The translations under genes were made by a program, and so were the position numbers. Shown piece by piece: positions 13,539 to 20,253 of a stretch of 20,253 nucleotides of DNA. The notes beneath the pieces are model-generated. The model saw only the letters and a list, made by a program, of their open reading frames with translations. It ran no database searches and had not been told where the DNA came from. The stretch comes from an uncultured Eubacteriales bacterium (GTDB taxonomy: Bacteria; Bacillota; Clostridia; Oscillospirales; Oscillospiraceae), in NCBI GenBank assembly GCA_900544945.1, contig UQXG01000023.1, positions 1 to 20,253 on the forward strand. Reading direction: 5' to 3'. Within the stretch, counting starts at the first letter, position 1, and each line of letters opens with the position of its first letter.

Positions 13539-14947
13539 TGATGTCCGGCCTGGAATGCCACGCCGCGCCTTTGGATCAGCGGCAGAGGTTGGCCTTTTCT
13601 CCCGAAGGGGCAATGGAGACGCTGCGCTGGCTGCACACCCAAAGTGGGATTACGGGCTGCGTGCTGCTGTCCACCTGCAACCGAACGGAGCTGTATCTGA
13701 ACGGGGAAGGGGAAACGCCCTGGCGGCTTCTGTGCCGGAGAGCCGGTGTCCCGGAGGCGGATATGGAGCCTTATTTTACTACCCGGTGCGGGGTGGATGC
13801 CGCCCGACATCTGATGGAGGTGACCTGCGGTCTTCACTCCCAGATTCTGGGGGAGGATCAGATTATCACCCAGGTGCGAAAGGCCATGGAGCTGGCATTG
13901 GAGGCAAAAACTGCCGACGCTACGCTGGCGGCCCTGTTCCGGGATGCGGTGACCGCGGGCAAGCGGGCCCGGACGGAAGTAACCGTAGCCCGGGGGGATG
14001 CGTCCATGGGAAGCCGGTGCCGGGATATTCTGGCGCGGGAGCTGGGCGGCCTGGAAGGCAAACGGATTCTCGTGATCGGAAACGGCCAGATGGGACAATT
14101 GGCAGCCCGGCTGCTGCGGCAAAGCGGAGCCGCTGTCTGGGTGACGCTGCGTACCTACCGCCACGGGGAAACGACGGTTCCCCCAGGCTGCGGCACCGTG
14201 AACTATGAAGACAGAATGCAGGCCATGGCGGGGCTGGACGCGGTGGTGTCCGCCACCACCAGCCCCCACCATACCATAACCTATGACGCCCTGGCGGCAG
14301 TCGCCAGGAAGCCCCGGGTGCTGGTGGATTTGGCGGTGCCCCGGGATATTGCGCCGGAATGCGCGGAGTTTGTGACCTACTACGATACGGATTCCCTGGG
14401 CTCCCAGGGCCCAGGCACGCCGGAGGAGCTGGAAGCCATGCACGCCATTGCCGAGCAGGAGTTGGAGCGGTTCTGCCAGTGGCAGAAGCGGCAGACCGTC
14501 GCCCAAAAGCCCCCCCGTTTCCCGATGTTTATCGATCTGACCGGGAAACGGGTGGTACTCGTTGGCGGGGGAACCATTGCCGCCCGGCGAATTGCTTCTT
14601 TGCGGCTTTTTGGCTGCCAGATCGAGGTGATAGCCCCGGAACTGAAATGCAGCCCCCAGGGGCTTACCTGGCATCCGAGAGCCTATGTTCCCGGAGATTT
14701 GCAGGGAGCCTGCCTTGCCATTGCGGCGACAGATGACCGGCAGGTCAATCATGCGGTGGGGCAGGAGGCCGGACAACTGGGAATCCCCGTGTCCGTGGCG
14801 GACTGCGAAGAGGAGTGCACCTTCTATTTCCCGGCGGTCTGCACCGGGGAAAATGTCATCGCCGGTGTGGTCTCCGATGGGAAGGATCACCACAGAACAG
14901 CCCGGGCGGCAAAAGCCATTCGCCGGGCGCTGGAGGAATTGGAATGA
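13532..14947 (+). CDS. hemA: Fusion: glutamyl-tRNA reductase (HemA) + precorrin-2 dehydrogenase (SirC/Met8-like)
   Basis: A 471-aa fusion. Residues 1 to about 318 are GluTR, which reduces glutamyl-tRNA to glutamate-1-semialdehyde: the catalytic cysteine is C49 in LLSTCNRTELY, H93 precedes the GLHSQILGEDQI segment, and the NADPH site is VIGNGQMG (181-188). Residues about 329-471 are an NAD-binding SirC/Met8-type domain (VVLVGGGTIAARR at 341-353, AATDDRQVN at 398-406) that oxidises precorrin-2 to sirohydrochlorin. The helical dimerisation domain of about 100 residues that normally ends GluTR is almost absent: only one helix (about 300-320) remains before the second domain. The ATG at 13532 gives the family N-terminus; ATGs at 13538 and 13541 are alternatives. 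The stop overlaps hemC as ATGA. Confidence 0.93.
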   Translation: MLMMSGLECHAAPLDQRQRLAFSPEGAMETLRWLHTQSGITGCVLLSTCNRTELYLNGEGETPWRLLCRRAGVPEADMEPYFTTRCGVDAARHLMEVTCGLHSQILGEDQIITQVRKAMELALEAKTADATLAALFRDAVTAGKRARTEVTVARGDASMGSRCRDILARELGGLEGKRILVIGNGQMGQLAARLLRQSGAAVWVTLRTYRHGETTVPPGCGTVNYEDRMQAMAGLDAVVSATTSPHHTITYDALAAVARKPRVLVDLAVPRDIAPECAEFVTYYDTDSLGSQGPGTPEELEAMHAIAEQELERFCQWQKRQTVAQKPPRFPMFIDLTGKRVVLVGGGTIAARRIASLRLFGCQIEVIAPELKCSPQGLTWHPRAYVPGDLQGACLAIAATDDRQVNHAVGQEAGQLGIPVSVADCEEECTFYFPAVCTGENVIAGVVSDGKDHHRTARAAKAIRRALEELE

Positions 14948-15825
14948 AAATACGCATCGGCAGTCGGGAAAGCCGCCTGGCTGTCATTCAAAGCCGGTTG
15001 GTCATGGACAAAATCGTCCAGGCAGAGCCTCAGACGGAATTGGTGCTTGTGACCATGAAAACCACCGGCGATAAAATTTTAGACAAAACCCTGGACAAAA
15101 TTGGCGGAAAGGGACTGTTCGTCCGGGAGCTGGATCAGGCTCTTCGGGACGGACGGGCGGATTTTACGGTCCACTCTCTGAAGGATATGCCCATGGAGGT
15201 GCCGGAGGATCTGCCCCTGGCAGCTTTTTCCAGACGGGAAGACCCCAGGGATGTGCTGGTTCTGCCGGAGGGCGCAAAGGAGCTGGACAAAGATAAGCCA
15301 ATCGGCTGCTCATCCCGGCGCAGGCAGCTGCAATTGCGGGCGCTGTACCCGGATATGCGCATTGCCTCCGTCCGGGGAAACGTGCAGACCCGGCTTGCCA
15401 AGCTGGACGGGGGAGAATATTCCGCGCTGGTGCTGGCGGCGGCAGGGCTGAAGCGGCTGGGGCTGGAGCATCGGATTTGCCGGTATTTTTCTGCCGAGGA
15501 AATTCTGCCCGCCGCCGGTCAGGGTATTTTGGTGGTGCAGACCCGAAAGGATATGGATACCGACTGCCTTCGGTTGGTTCGGGATGAGGACAGCACCTGC
15601 TGCGCTTTGGCGGAGCGAGCCTTTGTGCGCGCCTTGGACGGGGGATGCACCTCTCCGGTGGCGGCTCACGCTGTGGTAGACGGAGAAACGCTGACATTAA
15701 CGGGCTTTTATGTCAGTGCGGATGAATCGGTACAGCGCAAGGGCGCCCTCAGCGGCCCTCGGGAACAGGCAGAGCAGCTGGGGCAGGCACTTGCGAACCA
15801 ACTGAGAGAGGGGGAAGGCCAATGA
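14944..15825 (+). CDS. hemC: Hydroxymethylbilane synthase (porphobilinogen deaminase)
   Basis: Polymerises four porphobilinogens to hydroxymethylbilane. The 293-aa protein shows the catalytic aspartate D81 in SLKDMP, the arginines that bind intermediate carboxylates (SSRRRQLQL at 123-131, VRGNVQTR at 143-150), and C235 in LDGGCTSPVAAH, which carries the dipyrromethane cofactor. ATG 14944 overlaps the hemA-sirC stop as ATGA and is preceded by GGAGG inside the upstream gene; the N-terminus MKIRIGSRES is exactly the family form. Its own stop overlaps cobA-hemD as ATGA. Confidence 0.96.
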   Translation: MKIRIGSRESRLAVIQSRLVMDKIVQAEPQTELVLVTMKTTGDKILDKTLDKIGGKGLFVRELDQALRDGRADFTVHSLKDMPMEVPEDLPLAAFSRREDPRDVLVLPEGAKELDKDKPIGCSSRRRQLQLRALYPDMRIASVRGNVQTRLAKLDGGEYSALVLAAAGLKRLGLEHRICRYFSAEEILPAAGQGILVVQTRKDMDTDCLRLVRDEDSTCCALAERAFVRALDGGCTSPVAAHAVVDGETLTLTGFYVSADESVQRKGALSGPREQAEQLGQALANQLREGEGQ

Positions 15826-17303
15826 AAACAGGAAGCGTCATTCTGGTAGGCGCAGGCCCCGGCGACCCGGGGCTGCTCACCCGGAAAGGACTGGAGGTTC
15901 TGCGCCGGGCGGAGGTAGTGGTCTACGACCGGCTGGTAGGCTCGGAAATTCTGAGCCTGATTCCGGAAGCTGCCGAGAAAATTGACGTAGGCAAGCAGGC
16001 CAGCTATCACCCGGTGCCCCAGGAGGAAATCAACCGGATTTTGCTGGAAAAGGCTCTGGAAGGCAAAAAGGTTGTGCGGCTGAAGGGCGGCGACCCTTTC
16101 CTGTTCGGGCGAGGCGGCGAGGAGCTGGAACTTCTGAAAGAAAACGGCATTTCCTTTCAGGAGGTGCCCGGAGTGACCTCGGCGCTGTCCGTGCCGGCCT
16201 ATGCGGGGATTCCCGTGACCCATCGGGACTTCTGTTCCTCGGTGCACATTATCACCGGCCATGCCAAGGCAGGGACAGAGCTGAAAATCGATTTTGACGC
16301 CCTCCGGCGCACCGGGGGAACTCTGGTGTTTCTCATGGGCGTTACCGCCCTGCCCATGATCTGCAATGGCCTGCTGGCGGCGGGAATGGCGGCGGATATG
16401 CCTGCCGCCGTCATTGAGCGGGGAACGCTTCCCAGGCAGCGGAAGGTGATTGCCACGGTGGCCTCCTTGCCGGAGGCGGCAAAGGCGGCGGAAATTGTCA
16501 GCCCTGCCATTATTGTGGTGGGAAAGGTATGCGCGCTTTCCGACCGCTTCGACTGGTTTGACAGCCTGCCCCTGAAGGGACGTGATGTTCTGGTCACCCG
16601 GCCTGCCGAGAGAAGCGGAAGCCTCTGGGAAAGGCTTCTGGCTCTGGGGGCTGATGTGACGGCCTATCCCTGCATCCGCACTGCGGAGCGCAGGGAGAAT
16701 CCCCAGCTGGATGAAGCCATGGAAAACCTGTCCCGCTACCGCTGGCTGGTGTTTACCAGTCCTGCCGGGCCGAGCATTTTCTTTGAGCGTCTTCGCCGAA
16801 TGCGCAAGGATGCCCGGGCGCTTGCCGGTGTGAAAGTTGCGGCCATCGGCCCGAAAACCGCAGAGGCGGCAGAAAAATACGGGGTGTTTGCAGACCTGGT
16901 GCCGGAAACCTATGATTCCGAACATCTGGCTCAGGCGCTTTCCCAGGTGGAAGGGCCGGTGCTGCTGTGCCGGGCGAGCAAGGGAAGCGATGCGGTGCCG
17001 AAGATGCTCGCCAGCCGGGGCATTGCCTTTGAGGACGTGGCCTGCTACGATACTGTGTATGAGGCGCCCAACAGCGACCGGGCAAGGGAGCTTGTGCAGG
17101 CAGGCGCTCTTGTGACCTTCACCAGTGCTTCCACGGTTCGGGGCTTTGTCCAGAGCCTGCCAGGGGTGGACTTTTCCAAGATCACCGGCTGCTGCATTGG
17201 AAAACAAACTGCAAAAGAAGCGGAAAAATACGGAATTCACTGTCGCGTTGCCGAAAAAGCCACGATGGATTCTTTCATAGAATGTATCAAAGGAGCGATT
17301 TAA
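15822..17303 (+). CDS. cobA-hemD: Fusion: uroporphyrinogen-III C-methyltransferase (CobA/SUMT) + uroporphyrinogen-III synthase (HemD)
   Basis: A 493-aa bifunctional enzyme common in anaerobes. Residues 1 to about 240 are SUMT, which adds two SAM methyls to make precorrin-2: ILVGAGPGDPGLLT (7-20), VVYDRLV (33-39), VRLKGGDPFLFGRGGEE (85-101) and PGVTSALSVPAYAGIPVTHR (116-135). Residues about 250-493 are HemD, the less conserved cyclase that closes hydroxymethylbilane to uroporphyrinogen III: VLVTRP, LVFTSPAG, VAAIGPKTA and the late TFTSASTV segment. HemD acts before CobA in the pathway, so the fusion can pass uroporphyrinogen III directly to methylation and away from haem. ATG 15822 overlaps the hemC stop and follows GAGGGGGAAGG. 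Confidence 0.96.
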   Translation: MKTGSVILVGAGPGDPGLLTRKGLEVLRRAEVVVYDRLVGSEILSLIPEAAEKIDVGKQASYHPVPQEEINRILLEKALEGKKVVRLKGGDPFLFGRGGEELELLKENGISFQEVPGVTSALSVPAYAGIPVTHRDFCSSVHIITGHAKAGTELKIDFDALRRTGGTLVFLMGVTALPMICNGLLAAGMAADMPAAVIERGTLPRQRKVIATVASLPEAAKAAEIVSPAIIVVGKVCALSDRFDWFDSLPLKGRDVLVTRPAERSGSLWERLLALGADVTAYPCIRTAERRENPQLDEAMENLSRYRWLVFTSPAGPSIFFERLRRMRKDARALAGVKVAAIGPKTAEAAEKYGVFADLVPETYDSEHLAQALSQVEGPVLLCRASKGSDAVPKMLASRGIAFEDVACYDTVYEAPNSDRARELVQAGALVTFTSASTVRGFVQSLPGVDFSKITGCCIGKQTAKEAEKYGIHCRVAEKATMDSFIECIKGAI

Positions 17304-17304
17304 T

Positions 17305-18288
17305 ATGGAGCTTACCATTCGTCCCCGCCGTCTGCGGACCAGTGATACCCTACGGCGCATGGTGCGGGAGACCCGGGTTTCCCCGGACAGCCTGATTTAT
17401 CCCCTGTTTCTTGTGGAAGGGGAGAACATCAAGGAACCGATTCCGTCTCTGGAGGGACAGTGGCGGTATTCCCCGGATCGGGTCTGTGAGGAAATTGAGG
17501 AATGTCTGAACGCCGGGGTCAGCCGGGTGCTGCTTTTCGGCATCCCCGCCCATAAGGATGCCTGCGGCTCCTCTGCCTGGGATCCCAACGGGGTGGTACA
17601 GCAGGGCATTCGAGCCATCAAGGAAAAGTTTCCCCAATGCTATGTGATTACCGATGTGTGCATGTGCGAGTACACCGACCATGGCCACTGCGGAATTCTC
17701 CATGACCATGAGGTAGACAACGACAAGACCCTGGAGGTGCTGGCAAAGACTGCCCTTTCTCATGTTCAGGCCGGTGCGGACATGGTGGCACCGTCGGACA
17801 TGATGGACGGCAGAATTGGAGCCATCCGGGAAGTGCTGGACGACAACGGCTTTACCAATGTTCCCATTATGTCCTATTCCGCCAAGTATGCCTCTGCCTT
17901 CTACGGCCCCTTCCGGGACGCGGCTGGCTCTGCTCCTGCCTTCGGCGATCGCCGGGGCTATCAGATGGATCCCCACAACCGTCGGGAGGCACTGAAGGAG
18001 TGCGCTCTGGACGTGGAAGAGGGTGCGGACATTCTCATGGTCAAGCCTGCCCTGAGCTACCTGGATGTGATCCGGGAGTGCTCGGATGCCTTTGACCTGC
18101 CCATGGCGGCCTACTCCGTCAGCGGGGAGTATGCCATGATCAAGGCCGCCGGAAAGGCCGGGCTCATCGACGAGCACCGGGTGATGTGCGAAAGCGCACT
18201 GTCTATTTTCCGGGCGGGAGCGGATATCCTGATTACTTATTTTGCCAAGGAGCTGGCGCAGGCCATGAAGCAGGGGGAGTTGGGTTAA
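17305..18288 (+). CDS. hemB: Delta-aminolevulinic acid dehydratase (porphobilinogen synthase)
   Basis: Condenses two ALA molecules to porphobilinogen. The 327-aa protein has both Schiff-base lysines, K194 in SYSAKYASAFYGPFRD and K247 in LMVKPALSYLD. The cysteine triad C119, C121 and C129 (DVCMCEYTDHGHCG) marks the zinc-dependent subtype rather than the magnesium, aspartate-rich form. ATG 17305 lies one base after the cobA-hemD stop, with AAGGAG inside that gene's end. hemL follows with no intergenic base. Confidence 0.97.
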   Translation: MELTIRPRRLRTSDTLRRMVRETRVSPDSLIYPLFLVEGENIKEPIPSLEGQWRYSPDRVCEEIEECLNAGVSRVLLFGIPAHKDACGSSAWDPNGVVQQGIRAIKEKFPQCYVITDVCMCEYTDHGHCGILHDHEVDNDKTLEVLAKTALSHVQAGADMVAPSDMMDGRIGAIREVLDDNGFTNVPIMSYSAKYASAFYGPFRDAAGSAPAFGDRRGYQMDPHNRREALKECALDVEEGADILMVKPALSYLDVIRECSDAFDLPMAAYSVSGEYAMIKAAGKAGLIDEHRVMCESALSIFRAGADILITYFAKELAQAMKQGELG

Positions 18289-19551
18289 ATGACACGTTCG
18301 CAGCAGCTGTTTGAAGCCGCCCAACAGGTGATGCCCGGAGGGGTGAATTCTCCGGTTCGCGCCTGCCGGAGTGTGGGTACCTACCCCAGATTCCTGGAAA
18401 AGGGGCTTGGAAGCCATGTGTGGGATGTGGACGGCAAGGAATACATCGACCTGATTTGCTCCTGGGGGCCGCTGATTCTGGGACATTGCCAGGAAAATGT
18501 GGAGCAGGCGGTGGCGGAAGCCATCGGCAAGGGTCTGAGCTTCGGCGCGCCCACCGCCGCCGAGGTGGAAATGGCCCAGCTGGTGTGCCGGATGACCGGG
18601 GTGGAAATGGTGCGGATGGTCAATTCCGGCACCGAGGCGGTAATGTCCGCCCTGCGGCTTGCCCGGGGAGCTACCGGCAGGAGCAAGATCATCAAGTTCG
18701 CGGGCTGTTACCATGGCCATTCCGATTCCATGCTGGTAAAGGCCGGTTCCGGTGCGCTTACCGGCGGTTCGCCGGACTCTGCCGGTGTGCCCGCGGAAAT
18801 TGCCGGAGATACCCTGACGGCTTCCTATAACGATCTGGAAAGCGTAGAAGCGTTGCTCCGTGCCAATCCCGGTCAGGTTGCCGCGGTCATCGTGGAGCCG
18901 GTGGCGGCCAACATGGGTGTGGTGCCGCCGATGCCGGGCTTTTTGCAGGGTCTGCGAGCCCTGTGTGACCAATACGGCAGCCTGCTGATTTTCGATGAGG
19001 TTATTGCCGGCTTCCGGCTGGCTCCCGGCGGCGCTCAGGCGTACTTCGGTGTCAGAGCGGATCTGGTGACCTACGGCAAAATCATCGGCGGTGGTATGCC
19101 CGTAGGAGCCTACGGCGGCAGCCGGAAGCTGATGGAAATGGTTGCGCCTTTAGGGCCGGTCTATCAGGCGGGCACGCTGTCCGGCAATCCCGTGGCCATG
19201 GCGGCGGGACTGACCCAGCTGAAGATTCTGGATGCCCATCCGGAGATTTATGACCGGCTGGAGCGGCAGGGGGCCATGCTCCAGGCGGGATTGCAGAAGG
19301 CACTCTCCCGGGTTCCTGCCCAGGTGAACCGGGTAGGCTCTTTGCTTACGGTGTTCTTTACTGACAAGCCGGTGACCGGCTACGAAGGTGCCAGAAGTTC
19401 TGATCTGAATCGGTTCCGCCAGTGGTATCTGGGGCTTCTGGAGCGGGGAATTTACGCTGCCCCCAGCCAGTTTGAGGCCATGTTCCTGAGCGATGCCCAT
19501 AGGGATGAGGACATCCGCGAAATCATAGAAGCAGCCGAACACATTTTTTAA
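18289..19551 (+). CDS. hemL: Glutamate-1-semialdehyde 2,1-aminomutase
   Basis: A PLP enzyme converting glutamate-1-semialdehyde to 5-aminolevulinate, the second step of the C5 pathway after HemA. The 420-aa protein carries MVNSGTEAVMSALRLAR (110-126), the CYHGHSD loop (140-146), the PLP-binding FDEVIAGFRL (235-244) and the internal aldimine lysine K264 in TYGKIIGGGMPVGAYGG. ATG 18289 directly abuts the hemB stop; GGGGGAG nine bases upstream is the RBS. It completes the ALA-forming pair with the first domain of the HemA fusion. Confidence 0.97.
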   Translation: MTRSQQLFEAAQQVMPGGVNSPVRACRSVGTYPRFLEKGLGSHVWDVDGKEYIDLICSWGPLILGHCQENVEQAVAEAIGKGLSFGAPTAAEVEMAQLVCRMTGVEMVRMVNSGTEAVMSALRLARGATGRSKIIKFAGCYHGHSDSMLVKAGSGALTGGSPDSAGVPAEIAGDTLTASYNDLESVEALLRANPGQVAAVIVEPVAANMGVVPPMPGFLQGLRALCDQYGSLLIFDEVIAGFRLAPGGAQAYFGVRADLVTYGKIIGGGMPVGAYGGSRKLMEMVAPLGPVYQAGTLSGNPVAMAAGLTQLKILDAHPEIYDRLERQGAMLQAGLQKALSRVPAQVNRVGSLLTVFFTDKPVTGYEGARSSDLNRFRQWYLGLLERGIYAAPSQFEAMFLSDAHRDEDIREIIEAAEHIF

Positions 19552-19563
19552 GGGAGGACAGGT

Positions 19564-20202
19564 ATGGCAGCACCGAAGCAGAATTATTATGATAAGCGTT
19601 CACAGGTATTGGTGAAAAATCTCCAGAGCCGGGGTTTTGAGGCCTACTACTGCCAGGATAAAACCCAAGCATTGGAAAAGGCCCTGGCGTTGATTCCCGA
19701 AGGATCCACCGTTGGCTGGGGCGGCTGCCTGTCCGCCCAGCAGATCGGCCTCATCGATGCCGTCAAGGCGGGAAATTACCAGGCCATTGACCGGAATGAC
19801 GAGCCGACTCCCGAGGGAAAGACCCGGGCTATGAAACGCTGCCTGACGGCGGATGTGTTTCTGTGCGGGGCCAACGGCCTGAGCCTGGACGGTCAGATGG
19901 TGAGCGTGGACGGCAATGGAAACCGGGTGGCCGCTATGGCCTACGGCCCGGATTCCGTCATTGTGATCGCGGGCATGAACAAGGTCTGTGACACCCTGGA
20001 CGATGCCATGGTTCGAGCCAGAACGGTGGCCGCACCCATGAATCAGCAGCGGTTCTGCGGGAAGACCCCCTGCACCACCACCGGAGCCTGCGGCAACTGC
20101 AAGAGTCCGGAGTGCATCTGCAACCAGATTCTCATTACCCGGAATTGCCGGCCTGCCGGACGGATCAAGTTCGTGCTGGTGGGGGAAGAACTGGGGTTCT
20201 GA
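19564..20202 (+). CDS. LUD-domain (LutC/YkgG-like, DUF162) protein with a C-terminal cysteine cluster
   Basis: A 212-aa cytosolic protein of the LUD family, related to components of lactate utilisation but here without LutA/LutB partners. Family-like segments are STVGWGGCLSAQQIGL (48-63) and NRVAAMAYGPDSVIVIAGMNK (from residue 120). A striking cysteine cluster follows: C165, C170, C176, C179, C184, C186, with spacing CX4CX5CX2CX4CXC, plus C195. Such a cluster could bind zinc or an iron-sulfur centre, which is inference. ATG 19564 follows GGGAGGA, 12 bases after hemL, so it is probably co-transcribed with the tetrapyrrole genes. The reaction is unknown, and the automatic label 'lactate utilisation' would be unsafe. 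Confidence 0.82.
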   Translation: MAAPKQNYYDKRSQVLVKNLQSRGFEAYYCQDKTQALEKALALIPEGSTVGWGGCLSAQQIGLIDAVKAGNYQAIDRNDEPTPEGKTRAMKRCLTADVFLCGANGLSLDGQMVSVDGNGNRVAAMAYGPDSVIVIAGMNKVCDTLDDAMVRARTVAAPMNQQRFCGKTPCTTTGACGNCKSPECICNQILITRNCRPAGRIKFVLVGEELGF

Positions 20203-20208
20203 TACTAT

Positions 20209-20240
20209 TTCCTGATTAAAATCTTAATTTTAATCAGGAA
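20209..20240. terminator. Perfect 14-bp inverted repeat after the tetrapyrrole operon
   Basis: TTCCTGATTAAAAT (20209-20222), loop CTTA, and the exact complement at 20227-20240, seven bases after the LUD gene stop. It is AT-rich and lacks a T-tract after the plus-strand stem, so it is only a possible terminator. It may instead be an operator or the end of a repeat. A small AGGC-ATC-GCCT hairpin follows at 20240-20250. Confidence 0.4.
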
Positions 20241-20253
20241 GGCATCGCCTGAA

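Noticed and set aside
12006..13613. A 535-aa minus-strand open frame opposite cbiK-cbiL
   Set aside because: Composition is typical of an antisense shadow in GC-rich DNA, and the plus strand encodes a full bifunctional enzyme with intact motifs.

Overview
The window reads as chromosomal DNA of a GC-rich clostridial Firmicute, probably of the Oscillospiraceae type. The basis is purine-rich ribosome binding sites, frequent GTG starts, sigma-A type promoters, a T-box leader in front of tyrS, the gene order dxs-tlyA-nadK-argR-recN, and anaerobic (cobalt-early) corrin genes. No mobile-element gene, tRNA, rRNA or CRISPR array was seen.

Region 1 (1-2007): two Nudix hydrolases, a HAD-family phosphatase and an unrecognised 89-aa protein, with divergent promoters between the HAD gene and the 89-aa gene.

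Region 2 (about 2015-8964): a roughly 600-base structured non-coding stretch with its own promoter, followed at once by a small four-helix membrane protein and then dxs, a TlyA-type RNA methyltransferase, NAD kinase, argR and recN. The RNA, the membrane protein and the dxs...recN order together match the OLE RNA / OapA ribonucleoprotein locus known from Firmicutes. This is the most interesting system in the window. The family is described, but its molecular function is only partly understood.

Region 3 (8974-10668): a promoter, a long tyrosine T-box leader with specifier codon TAC and a terminator, then tyrS.

Region 4 (10669-11902): a nested inverted-repeat element of about 280 bp sits between the convergent tyrS and dapA genes. 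dapA lies on the minus strand, and its Shine-Dalgarno and start codon are buried in a predicted hairpin.

Region 5 (11966-20202): one plus-strand operon with tightly overlapping genes: cbiK-cbiL fusion, hemA-sirC fusion, hemC, cobA-hemD fusion, hemB, hemL, and a LUD-domain protein. Together the first six genes carry nine activities that lead from glutamyl-tRNA through ALA, porphobilinogen, hydroxymethylbilane, uroporphyrinogen III, precorrin-2 and sirohydrochlorin to cobalt-sirohydrochlorin and its C20-methylated product. No haem-branch gene (hemE, hemN/G, hemH) is present, so the operon looks built for cobalamin. The window ends just after a 14-bp perfect hairpin downstream of the last gene.
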